A DNA stretch of 5,978 nucleotides from Treponema sp. UBA3649 (GCA_002373325.1 DFKI01000174.1:1-5978), one strand, 5' to 3'. Shown: positions 1-5,848, counted from the first letter of the stretch. Numbers and translations: made by a program. Notes: a model not told the origin generated them from the sequence alone.

Positions 1-386
1 AAGACGATGAGCTTCTTGCATCGCTTTCCAAAGAAGAGAGGGACAGCTTTACCCAGATGAATGTCGTCCTTACAAAAAGCGTGTGGGACCTCTACAAAAA
101 ATTCCTCATGCCGGCCCTTGCCGCCGCAGACTGGGATTTCCTGAACAATGTTCTTGAGGGAAGTTTTTCTTTTGACGTGGACAGGATGGAAAAGCCCAGC
201 AATATTCCCAGCCTAATCATAACAGCAAAACAGGACAGCGTGGTGGGTTACAAAGATCAGTTTGATTTGCTGAAGGTTTATCCCAAGTCCACTTATTGCG
301 CGGTGGAAAATGCGGGGCACAATCTTCAGATTGAACAGCCGGAAATCTTTGAGAATCTGGTTCGTTCCTGGCTTATGACACATTGA
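1..386 (+). CDS. Alpha/beta-hydrolase fold protein, C-terminal part (5' end outside window)
   Basis: The reading frame is open from base 3 to a TGA at 384-386, so the gene enters from the left and its true start is not visible; the ATG at 57 is internal. About 127 residues remain. They cover part of a probable cap region and the last strands of an alpha/beta-hydrolase. The segment PSLIITAKQD followed by SVVGY carries the usual acidic catalytic residue (Asp codon 234-236). ENAGHNLQIEQPE carries the usual catalytic His (codon 318-320), followed by the typical amphipathic final helix. The nucleophile elbow (GxSxG) would lie upstream and cannot be checked, so substrate and reaction remain open; esterase, lipase-like or C-C hydrolase are all possible. 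A 15-nt gap to the next gene suggests co-transcription. Family call is firm, specific function unknown. Confidence 0.85.
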   Translation, partial: DDELLASLSKEERDSFTQMNVVLTKSVWDLYKKFLMPALAAADWDFLNNVLEGSFSFDVDRMEKPSNIPSLIITAKQDSVVGYKDQFDLLKVYPKSTYCAVENAGHNLQIEQPEIFENLVRSWLMTH

Positions 387-401
387 ATTTAGGAGCATGA
401 A

Positions 402-773
402 ATGAACTCAGGTCTAAAATACGGATGGATTTTTCTTTTGCTTGCGATGGCGGGAGACCTTTTGATTTCTCTTGCGCTTCCTCTTTTTTACAAGGGCTAC
501 AGCGTTGCAAAAATGTCAATCAGCGCATTGGGAAATCTTGTTCCCTTACTTGTGGCCATTTTGTTTTTTAAAGGCAGAGACAATGGCTCTGGAGTTTTCA
601 GCGTCATCTCATTTGTCGTAGGCTTGGCATTTTTTGTTTTGTTTGTCATGTCGGACAAGCCTGAGTTTTCAAAAACAATCATCAGCTGTGAAGGTCTTTG
701 GCAGCGTCTGAACCTGCTCTTCATGTATCTTCCCCTTGCGCTTGCGGCTGTAAAAATGCTAAAAAATCAATAG
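402..773 (+). CDS. Small four-helix integral membrane protein, possibly a short DUF998 relative
   Basis: This 123-residue protein starts at an ATG with AGGAG at 391-395, six bases upstream. Hydrophobic stretches at about residues 8-30, 44-57, 64-83 and 102-120 predict four membrane helices joined by short polar loops; there is no cleavable signal peptide and no catalytic motif. The piece around residues 30-45 (YKGYS, then ISALGN) and the late GLWQRLNLLFMYLP resemble, from memory, the DUF998 family of uncharacterised membrane proteins. Those are usually nearer 200 residues with more helices, so this copy would be short, perhaps through loss of a central part. The gene lies in a tight cluster between a hydrolase and a sugar acetyltransferase (gaps of 15 and 18 nt). 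That it is coding is well supported by its ribosome site and spacing; the family assignment is tentative and no function can be given. Confidence 0.75.
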   Translation: MNSGLKYGWIFLLLAMAGDLLISLALPLFYKGYSVAKMSISALGNLVPLLVAILFFKGRDNGSGVFSVISFVVGLAFFVLFVMSDKPEFSKTIISCEGLWQRLNLLFMYLPLALAAVKMLKNQ

Positions 774-791
774 AAACCAACAGGAGTTTTT

Positions 792-1403
792 ATGAATCAA
801 AAGGAACGGATGCTTGCAAATCTTCCCTACAAAGCCTGGCTTGACAGCTTGAGCGAAGAGAGGCTTTGCAACAAAAAGAAGATTTTTAAATTCAACCACT
901 TGAAGCCTGGAAAGACAAAAAAGAAAATCAGGCTCTTAAAAAGCATTCTCGGAAAAACAGGCGGCAACATCAACATTGAGGCTCCCTTTTTCTGCGACTA
1001 CGGATACAACATCGAAGTGGGCGAAAATTTTTTTGCAAACTACAACTTCACGGTGCTTGACGTGGGCAGGGTGAAAATCGGAGACAACGCCCAGATTGCG
1101 CCAAACGTCTCAATCTACACGGCGGGGCATCCTATTCATCCAGACAGCCGCAATTCAGGCTACGAATACGGAATCGACATTACAATCGGAGACAATGTTT
1201 GGATTGGCGGAAGTTCCTGCGTCATGCCTGGAGTCACAATCGGAAACAACGTGGTAATCGGTGCGGGGAGCGTGGTGACAAAAGACATTCCCGACAACTC
1301 AATCGCCGTGGGAAATCCCTGCCGGGTCCTCAGAACGATTACGGAAGCCGACCGGGATTTTTATTTTAAAGACAGAAAGTTTGACGTTGAAGATTATAAA
1401 TAG
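792..1403 (+). CDS. Maltose/galactoside O-acetyltransferase family (LacA/Maa-type hexapeptide transferase)
   Basis: The 203-residue product has the expected length and layout of the LacA/Maa/NodL group, which move acetyl from acetyl-CoA to a sugar hydroxyl in the cytoplasm as trimers. Residues 4-55 match the N-terminal Mac domain (KERMLANLPYKAWLDSL). Residues 58-180 form a left-handed beta-helix of hexapeptide repeats (IGDNAQIAPNVSI, IGDNVWIGG, IGNNVVIGAGSVV). The catalytic His is in TAGHPIHP (His113, equivalent to His115 of E. coli LacA), and the substrate-contacting Asn of the NYNFTVLD segment (Asn85) is kept. The VWIG Trp and the closing KDIPDNSIAVGNPCRV motif are also present. AGGAG at 782-786 stands five bases before the ATG. 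It lies inside the left operon. The acceptor sugar cannot be predicted from sequence: maltose, glucose, galactosides or a cell-surface sugar are all possible. Confidence 0.93.
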   Translation: MNQKERMLANLPYKAWLDSLSEERLCNKKKIFKFNHLKPGKTKKKIRLLKSILGKTGGNINIEAPFFCDYGYNIEVGENFFANYNFTVLDVGRVKIGDNAQIAPNVSIYTAGHPIHPDSRNSGYEYGIDITIGDNVWIGGSSCVMPGVTIGNNVVIGAGSVVTKDIPDNSIAVGNPCRVLRTITEADRDFYFKDRKFDVEDYK

Positions 1404-1412
1404 AGGAAATAA

Positions 1413-2816
1413 ATGCAGCTTGAAACACAAAGATTGATTTTGCGCGAATACACGATGGAAGATTTTGACGCGCTCTATGAAATCATGTCCGATCCCGAGA
1501 CCATGCGGCACTACCCGGCACCGTTTGACGAGGCACGCACCCGCCGCTGGATTGGATGGAATCTTGACAACTACAAAAAATACGGCTGGGGACTCTGGGC
1601 TGTCGTTCTAAAAGAAAGCGGACACTTTATCGGAGACTGCGGAATCACTTTGCAGAATATTGACGGAGAGCTGCTTCCTGAAATCGGATATCACATCAAC
1701 AAAAAATACTGGCGTCGGGGATTTGCAAAAGAAGCGGCACGGGCTGTCCGGGATTGGGTTTTTGAGAACACAAATTACGATGCGATTTATTCGTACATGA
1801 AATACACGAACGTCGCATCCTATTCCACCGCCATCGCAAACGGAATGAAAAAGGTAAAGGAATATCCCGACTCCAAAAACGAAATCTCCTACGCTTACGC
1901 AATCAGCCGGAGCGAATGGAATTCCCTTTTGAAATTCCGCCGGGCAAAAAATGAAGACACGGAAGAAATCGTTCAGCTTTACAAAAACGCAGTCGCAAAA
2001 ATGAACGAACAGAATATTCCTCAGTGGGATGATGTCTACCCTGACCGCTCGATTCTGGAAGGCGACATAAAGAAAAATCAGATGTTTGTCGGCACAAAAA
2101 ATGGAAAAATTGCAGTCTGTTTTGTACTGAACGAAGAGTGCGACAAGGAATACAAAAAGGCAAAGTGGATTTGTCCCGACGCTCGCTTCTGCATTCTCCA
2201 CCGGCTTTGCGTGAACCCGAAATTGCAGAATCAGGGAATCGCAGGAAAGACCATGAAGCATATCGAAGAATTCTGCCGCACGCAAAAATACGATTCAATC
2301 CGTCTGGACTGCTTTACCCAGAATCCTTATTCACGGCGGTTGTATGACAAGTGCGGCTACACGGTCACAGGTCATGCAGACTGGCGCAAGGGCCGCTTTG
2401 AGCTAAGGGAAAAAAATCTCTGGAATTATTTCAGGATTCACACCGCTGACATCGCCTACATCACTCAGCAGCCCCGGGGAATTTTTACCGCCGTGGGAAA
2501 ACTTGTGGACGCAAAAATGCTGAGCGAAGAAGAAACCGTCGCATATTGGAAAAACAGGGAGTATTTTGAAAAGATTCTTCCTGTTCCGCCCTTTTACAAA
2601 GACGGGAATCCCGACCATGCGACCACCTGGTTCAAGTATAGTCCTCAGGGGCAGGGCATCTGGCAGCAGATGGATTTTTACCGAGCCATGTGCAAAAAAT
2701 ATGGGCTCAAGCTGTATCGGTCACAAGCCTATGAAGCGCCGGGAGAAATTATTTACGAAGATGATTTTCAGATTGCGGTAAAGCTTACGGATAATGATTT
2801 GAAAAATCCGCAGTAG
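1413..2816 (+). CDS. Three-domain protein: RimJ-type GNAT + second GNAT + unassigned C-terminal domain
   Basis: A 467-residue product starts at an ATG preceded by GAGGA (1403-1407), nine bases after the previous stop. Residues 1-172 are a complete GNAT domain of the RimJ/RimL-like type: LETQRLILREYTMEDFDALY opens it, FIGDCGI is a core strand, and YWRRGFAKEA (99-108) is the acetyl-CoA pyrophosphate loop. Residues 173-336 are a second, different GNAT domain starting FRRAKNEDTEEIVQLY, with HRLCVNPKLQNQGIAG (263-278) as its acetyl-CoA motif and the RLDCFTQNPYSRRLYDKCGY helix-strand. Residues about 337-467 form a further domain with TQQPRGIFTAVGKLVD, YWKNREYFEKILPVPPFY and a closing GEIIYEDDFQIAV. 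I believe it resembles small stand-alone hypothetical proteins, but I cannot name a family. The domains abut with almost no linker, so this looks like a fusion of neighbouring genes. Substrates are unknown. Last gene of the left operon. Confidence 0.9.
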   Translation: MQLETQRLILREYTMEDFDALYEIMSDPETMRHYPAPFDEARTRRWIGWNLDNYKKYGWGLWAVVLKESGHFIGDCGITLQNIDGELLPEIGYHINKKYWRRGFAKEAARAVRDWVFENTNYDAIYSYMKYTNVASYSTAIANGMKKVKEYPDSKNEISYAYAISRSEWNSLLKFRRAKNEDTEEIVQLYKNAVAKMNEQNIPQWDDVYPDRSILEGDIKKNQMFVGTKNGKIAVCFVLNEECDKEYKKAKWICPDARFCILHRLCVNPKLQNQGIAGKTMKHIEEFCRTQKYDSIRLDCFTQNPYSRRLYDKCGYTVTGHADWRKGRFELREKNLWNYFRIHTADIAYITQQPRGIFTAVGKLVDAKMLSEEETVAYWKNREYFEKILPVPPFYKDGNPDHATTWFKYSPQGQGIWQQMDFYRAMCKKYGLKLYRSQAYEAPGEIIYEDDFQIAVKLTDNDLKNPQ

Positions 2817-2842
2817 CATTTCCTTGCAAAAAAGCATTTCCT
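2815..2842 (+). repeat. Direct repeat AGCATTTCCT, two copies 18 bp apart
   Basis: The 10-mer AGCATTTCCT occurs at 2815-2824, where it overlaps the stop codon of the three-domain gene, and again at 2833-2842, just before the -10 box of the toxin-antitoxin promoter. The copies flank the -35 element. It may be a chance or slippage duplication, or an additional protein contact site; no inverted symmetry is visible in it. Confidence 0.6.
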
Positions 2843-2852
2843 GTATTATAAT
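2824..2852 (+). promoter_or_regulatory. Sigma-70-type promoter of the yefM-yoeB module
   Basis: TTGCAA at 2824-2829 (four of six consensus bases) and a perfect TATAAT at 2847-2852 are separated by exactly 17 bp. Transcription is expected to start near 2858-2860, giving a leader of about 60 nt before the antitoxin ATG at 2918. The promoter starts immediately after the left operon's stop codon, so the toxin-antitoxin genes are an independent transcription unit. No terminator separates them from the upstream operon, so read-through is possible. Confidence 0.75.
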
Positions 2853-2891
2853 AGTACTATAAATCGTACGGTTTTTGGTACCGTATGATTT
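2851..2891 (+). promoter_or_regulatory. Probable autoregulatory operator: three GTAC-centred palindromes at 12-bp spacing
   Basis: Three self-complementary hexamers, AGTACT (2853-2858), CGTACG (2865-2870) and GGTACC (2877-2882), have centres exactly 12 bp apart. The first extends to a perfect 10-bp palindrome ATAGTACTAT (2851-2860) that touches the -10 box. The other two sit in a larger dyad: AAATCGTACGGT (2861-2872) and ACCGTATGATTT (2880-2891), with one mismatch in 12. The E. coli YefM-YoeB operator is known to use TGTACA-core repeats about 12 bp apart centre to centre. The position over the -10 box and start site fits repression by YefM/YoeB. That this site binds the complex is inferred. 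Confidence 0.75.
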
Positions 2892-2917
2892 TGTTTTTGA
2901 CCTGCAAGGAGTAAATT

Positions 2918-3178
2918 ATGACGATTGTAAAACAAATGGATGTCCGCTCAAACATAAAAAAATACTTTGACATGGCATTTAACGGAGAACCGATTATAAT
3001 TCCTCGAAAAAACAACCGCAATGTTGTTATAGTCTCCGAAAAAGATTTCAAGGAAATGGAAAAGGCAAGACGTAATGCCGCATATCTTGCAATGTTAGAT
3101 GAAAGCGACCGACAACTTAAGGAAGGCAGAGTCATTGCAAAAACCATGGAAGAGCTTGAGGCAATGGCAGAAGAATGA
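2918..3178 (+). CDS. yefM: Antitoxin of the Phd/YefM family
   Basis: The 86-residue protein has the typical Phd/YefM length and order. An N-terminal DNA-binding/dimerisation half comes first (MDVRSNIKKYFDMAFNG, then EPIIIPRKNNRNVVIVSEKDFKEME), followed by a charged, helical C-terminal tail (about residues 50-86) that in this family wraps the toxin. Arg10 matches the operator-contacting Arg10 of E. coli YefM, and Arg30/Arg34 lie where the second contact is expected. AAGGAG at 2906-2911 stands six bases before the ATG. It is followed by yoeB with an ATGA overlap, the usual coupling that keeps antitoxin in excess. The role is neutralisation of the YoeB-type RNase and repression of its own promoter. 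The gene looks richer in A/T than the flanking acetyltransferase genes, which suits a transferable module. No damage is visible. Confidence 0.93.
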   Translation: MTIVKQMDVRSNIKKYFDMAFNGEPIIIPRKNNRNVVIVSEKDFKEMEKARRNAAYLAMLDESDRQLKEGRVIAKTMEELEAMAEE

Positions 3179-3438
3179 GCGAAATACTTTTTACCGAAAC
3201 AGGTTTTGCTCATTATGTTTACTGGCAGAATCAAGACCGAAAGACTTTAAAAAAGATAAATAAACTTTTGCAAAGTATAGCTCGTGACGGTGTTTTGTCT
3301 GGCGAGGGAAAGCCTGAAAAACTTAAACACAAAGACGGTGAATACAGCCGAAGAATCGATTCAGAAAACCGACTGGTCTATGAGTTTTCCAATGACCAGA
3401 TTACCGTAAAATCCTGCAGAGGTCATTATGAGGATTAA
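3175..3438 (+). CDS. yoeB: YoeB/Txe-family toxin, ribosome-dependent mRNA endoribonuclease
   Basis: The 87-residue product aligns end to end with E. coli YoeB (84 residues). Shared segments are YVYWQNQDRKTLKKINKLL, GKPEKLKH, YSRRI, ENRLVYEF and the closing CRGHY. The catalytic residues are all present: Glu48 (Glu46 in E. coli), Arg66 (Arg65) and His84-Tyr85 (His83-Tyr84), so an active RNase is expected. Members of this RelE-superfamily group cut mRNA in the ribosomal A site and stop translation. The start codon overlaps the antitoxin stop (ATGA at 3175-3178). Two residues, Glu-Asp, extend past the normally final His-Tyr; their codons (GAG GAT) also form the ribosome binding site of the next gene. 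Intact family call; activity is inferred from conserved residues. Confidence 0.94.
   Translation: MSEILFTETGFAHYVYWQNQDRKTLKKINKLLQSIARDGVLSGEGKPEKLKHKDGEYSRRIDSENRLVYEFSNDQITVKSCRGHYED
3430..3434 (+). promoter_or_regulatory. Shine-Dalgarno GAGGA inside the end of yoeB
   Basis: GAGGA lies five bases before the ATG at 3440 and favours that start for the downstream GNAT gene over the in-frame ATG at 3428. The latter has a weaker AGAGG at 3418-3422 with similar spacing, so it remains possible. The site is built from the toxin's last two sense codons. Confidence 0.6.
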
Positions 3439-3439
3439 G

Positions 3440-3925
3440 ATGAATAAAACTGAAGACGTTATTTTCGACACCGCCACAAAAGAAGACATTGCGGAACTTG
3501 TCCGGCTCAGAATCGCCTACATGATTGATGACTTTGGAAGCATTACGGATAACGAGCGTGAGTGCATGGAAAAACAGCTCCCGGAATATTTTGAGCACCG
3601 GCTTGGAAAAGAGCTGATTGCATTTGTCGCACGTGCGGAAGGAAGACTTGTTGCTGCGGCTTATCTTTTGATAATTGAAAAACCGGCGAATCCATGTTTA
3701 CCCAACGGACTGGACAGCGAAGTTTTGAGCGTCTTTACCGAGGAGTCTTACCGGGGAAAAGGAATCTGCACCCGGCTTATGAAAAACATGATTGAATGGG
3801 CAAGGGCTCACCACATCTGCCGCATTGATTTGGTCGCAACTCAGGACGGATATCCTGTCTACAAAAAAATCGGCTTTGAGGACAGAAAACAAAAATATGT
3901 GGACATGAGATTGAAGTTAAATTAG
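3440..3925 (+). CDS. GNAT family N-acetyltransferase, translationally coupled to the toxin
   Basis: From the ATG at 3440 the product is 161 residues, the usual size of a single-domain GNAT enzyme (acyl transfer from acetyl-CoA to an amine). An ATG at 3428 would add four residues and overlap the toxin by 11 nt. The fold markers are in order: a DTATKEDIAELVRLRIAYM first helix, a DNERECMEKQLPEYFEHRL helix region, LIAFVARAEGRLVAAAYLLI strands, and SEVLSVFTEESYRGKGICTR with the acetyl-CoA loop RGKGI (residues 105-109). YPVYKKIGFEDR near the end is the usual tyrosine-containing final element. It starts one base after the toxin stop, so it very probably shares the toxin-antitoxin mRNA. The acceptor is unknown. 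It lacks a neighbouring RHH-type antitoxin, so I do not call it a GNAT toxin; it may be a passenger or an accessory gene of the module. Confidence 0.9.
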   Translation: MNKTEDVIFDTATKEDIAELVRLRIAYMIDDFGSITDNERECMEKQLPEYFEHRLGKELIAFVARAEGRLVAAAYLLIIEKPANPCLPNGLDSEVLSVFTEESYRGKGICTRLMKNMIEWARAHHICRIDLVATQDGYPVYKKIGFEDRKQKYVDMRLKLN

Positions 3926-3941
3926 CGTCGCAACAGTCCCC

Positions 3942-3970
3942 TTGAAAAACTTCCCCAAATCTGCTAGTAT
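3942..3970 (+). promoter_or_regulatory. Extended -10 promoter of the aspartokinase gene
   Basis: TTGAAA (3942-3947) and TAGTAT (3965-3970) are 17 bp apart, and TGC directly before the -10 box gives the extended TGn motif (3962-3964). The start point expected about seven bases downstream falls on 3977, the A of the aspartokinase ATG. The 51-nt gap between genes has no hairpin terminator and is too short for a lysine riboswitch. Confidence 0.6.
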
Positions 3971-3976
3971 GTCGGC

Positions 3977-5317
3977 ATGATAGTGATGAAATTCGGCGGC
4001 AGCTCCGTTGCAAATTCGGAAAGAATCCGCCATGTTGCCTCCATAATCCAGGCATATAAAGAGAGCCGTCCCGTCGTTGTTTTGAGCGCGATGGGTGATA
4101 CTACTGACCACCTTCTTGAGTCAGCCGATCTTGCCGTAAACGGAAAAGTTGATATTACCAAGGTTGAAAAACTCCATTACGATACCGCGCGCGAGCTTGA
4201 CGTTCAGGTTCCTGCAATCAAGGAGCTTCTTGACGAGCTTCGCACATTGCTTACCGGAATCTCCATGCTCCGTGAGCTTACCAAACGCACGAGGGACTAT
4301 CTTGTCTCATTCGGCGAAAGAATGTCGGTGCGCATGATGGCCGCATATCTTAAGAAGCAGGGAACCGACGCTCAGTTCTACGATGCCTGGGACATCGGAA
4401 TGAAAAGCGACTCAAACTACATGTCCGCGGAGCTGCTCGATGAAGTCTGGGAAAACATTCCGGCGCATCTGAACGGATATAAAAACGGAAAGGATAATGC
4501 CATTCCCATTGTCACCGGATTTATCGCGAAGGACAAAAAGGGCATAATCACCACCTTGGGAAGGGGAGGCTCCGACCTGAGCGCGACTATGATAGGTGCC
4601 GCCATGAATGTGGAGGAGATTCAGACATGGAAGGACGTTGACGGAATCCTTACCGCTGACCCTCGCATTGTAAAGGAAGCAAGGCCTGTTCCTGAAGTGA
4701 CTTATGAGGAAGCGCAGGAGCTTGCGATGTTCGGTTCACAGGTGCTCCATCCCCGCAGCATGATTCCCTGCCGAAAAACAGGTACTCCGGTCCGCGTGAA
4801 AAACAGCTACAACATAAAGAGTCCCGGATCAATCATCGTGGAAAAACATTCGGATGCCGTGGACAAAAACAAGCCGAGAGTGGTCGCCATAACCAGCGTA
4901 AAAAATGTGACTTTGATTGACGTGCAGTCCAGCCGTATGCTCGGTGCGTCGGGATTTTTGGCGCACATCTTCAATCAGTTCCTCAAGTGGGAAATCAGCA
5001 TTGACGTAATCGCCACATCCGAAGTTTCCGTGAGCCTTACGGTAAATGGAAAAACTGATTTGACCGGTGTTATGGAAGACCTTGCCCGAGTTGCCGAAGT
5101 CCATGCGAAAAAAGGAAAGGCCATCGTTACAATCATTTGCGATGCCGGGCACTCAAGTAAAATCCTTGCCGATGTTTTCGCCGCTCTTTCCGCCGAGGGA
5201 ATCAACGTGCAGATGATAAGCCAGGGTGCGAGCAAAGTGAACATCAGTATGCTCGTTGAAAATTCAGAGGCCGACAAAACAGTTCAGATTCTGCATAAGG
5301 CTCTTTTTAATGATTGA
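3977..5317 (+). CDS. lysC: Aspartokinase (aspartate kinase), monofunctional, lysine-sensitive type
   Basis: The 446-residue protein catalyses ATP-dependent phosphorylation of L-aspartate, the first step towards lysine/diaminopimelate, threonine and methionine. The kinase domain (about 1-290) has KFGGSS (5-10), SFGERMS (111-117), LGRGGSD (194-200) and TWKDVDGILTADPR (217-230). Two ACT regulatory domains follow (about 303-375 and 380-446). The segment MLGASGFLAHIF with ISIDVIATSEVSVSLT (321-356) closely parallels the lysine-binding ACT segment of E. coli LysC, so feedback inhibition by lysine is likely; the symbol rests on that resemblance. There is no homoserine dehydrogenase domain. No Shine-Dalgarno precedes the ATG at 3977; an in-frame ATG at 3986 (MKFGGSS) also lacks one. 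The promoter position suggests a leaderless mRNA starting at 3977. Enzyme identity is very secure, allosteric type fairly so. Confidence 0.96.
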   Translation: MIVMKFGGSSVANSERIRHVASIIQAYKESRPVVVLSAMGDTTDHLLESADLAVNGKVDITKVEKLHYDTARELDVQVPAIKELLDELRTLLTGISMLRELTKRTRDYLVSFGERMSVRMMAAYLKKQGTDAQFYDAWDIGMKSDSNYMSAELLDEVWENIPAHLNGYKNGKDNAIPIVTGFIAKDKKGIITTLGRGGSDLSATMIGAAMNVEEIQTWKDVDGILTADPRIVKEARPVPEVTYEEAQELAMFGSQVLHPRSMIPCRKTGTPVRVKNSYNIKSPGSIIVEKHSDAVDKNKPRVVAITSVKNVTLIDVQSSRMLGASGFLAHIFNQFLKWEISIDVIATSEVSVSLTVNGKTDLTGVMEDLARVAEVHAKKGKAIVTIICDAGHSSKILADVFAALSAEGINVQMISQGASKVNISMLVENSEADKTVQILHKALFND

Positions 5318-5354
5318 GTCCCGCGGCATTTTGAAAAATCCATTTTGTATTTTC

Positions 5355-5360
5355 GGAGGA
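5355..5360 (+). promoter_or_regulatory. Shine-Dalgarno GGAGGA fixing the start of the last GNAT gene
   Basis: This strong site lies five bases before the ATG at 5366. It rules against the longer frame that would begin at a TTG at 5345, because that start would place the site inside the coding sequence and leave the TTG without one. Confidence 0.8.
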
Positions 5361-5365
5361 AGGAC

Positions 5366-5848
5366 ATGAAAATCAGAAGGGCGGAGGAAAAGGACATCCC
5401 CAGGATTCTTGAGCTTCTCGTTCAGGTGAATGACGTTCACAGCGACGGAAGGCCGGATTTGTTTATCCGCGGTAAGACCAAGTACACCGAGGTTGATTTG
5501 AAAAAAATCCTTGCCGATGATTCCACCCCGGTTTTTGTCGCCGTAGATGACACCGATGCCGGAAAAGATTACGTCCTTGGCTATGGATTCGCAATCTTGC
5601 AGTCCCACGTTCAGGACAACAACTGGCCCGACATCACGACCTTTTATGTGGATGACATCTGCGTGGACGAGAAGTGCAGGGGAAAGCACGTGGGTAAGGA
5701 AATCTACAATTATCTTGTGGAATATGCGAGGAAAATCGGCTGCTATAATCTGACTCTGAATGTCTGGGAAAAAAACGAGAGCGCGAAATCCTTCTATAAA
5801 AACATGGGAATGCAGGTGCAGAAAATCGGGATGGAAGTTGTTCTCTGA
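5366..5848 (+). CDS. GNAT family N-acetyltransferase
   Basis: A 160-residue single-domain GNAT protein. MKIRRAEEKDIPRILELLVQV is the classic first strand and helix. TPVFVAVDD and YVLGYGFAILQS are central strands, FYVDDICVDEKCRGKHVGKEIYNYLVEYA (93-121) is the acetyl-CoA motif, and NLTLNVWEKNESAKSFYKNMGM is the last helix-strand pair. The pyrophosphate loop reads RGKHVG (105-110), with His where most GNATs have Gly (RGKGIG); I think relatives of this subgroup share this, so it is probably not a defect. The HSDGRPDLF segment near residue 25 is likely to shape the acceptor site. The gene follows aspartokinase by 48 nt with no clear promoter or terminator between, so it may be read from the same transcript. 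No functional link to lysine synthesis is evident. The acceptor is unknown. Confidence 0.9.
   Translation: MKIRRAEEKDIPRILELLVQVNDVHSDGRPDLFIRGKTKYTEVDLKKILADDSTPVFVAVDDTDAGKDYVLGYGFAILQSHVQDNNWPDITTFYVDDICVDEKCRGKHVGKEIYNYLVEYARKIGCYNLTLNVWEKNESAKSFYKNMGMQVQKIGMEVVL

Noticed and set aside
1608..2285. Long open frame on the minus strand (225 codons) inside the three-domain acetyltransferase gene
   Set aside because: It is antisense to a clearly coding gene with recognisable domains. Its translation is rich in Phe, Cys and Val without motifs, as expected of a codon shadow, and no ribosome site or promoter supports it.
3440..3925. GNAT toxin of the TacT/AtaT type
   Set aside because: Those toxins are paired with a ribbon-helix-helix (DUF1778-type) antitoxin just upstream. 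The partner pair here is a complete YefM-YoeB, and the GNAT shows no specific resemblance to the tRNA-acetylating toxins that I can recognise.
1..3925. Integron cassette array, suggested by many small unrelated genes and a toxin-antitoxin module
   Set aside because: The gaps are only 9-18 nt or overlaps, with no attC-like palindromes of 50 nt or more between genes, and no integrase is present.
3926..3976. Lysine riboswitch ahead of aspartokinase
   Set aside because: The 51-nt gap is far too short for the roughly 170-nt L-box, and the putative transcription start coincides with the start codon.
4829..5277. Overlapping minus-strand open frames within aspartokinase
   Set aside because: They are shadows of a well-conserved enzyme gene; no motif or start signal is visible.
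5345..5365. TTG start extending the last GNAT gene by seven codons
   Set aside because: The strong GGAGGA at 5355-5360 would then be inside the coding region, and the family normally begins at the MKIRRAEEKD segment.
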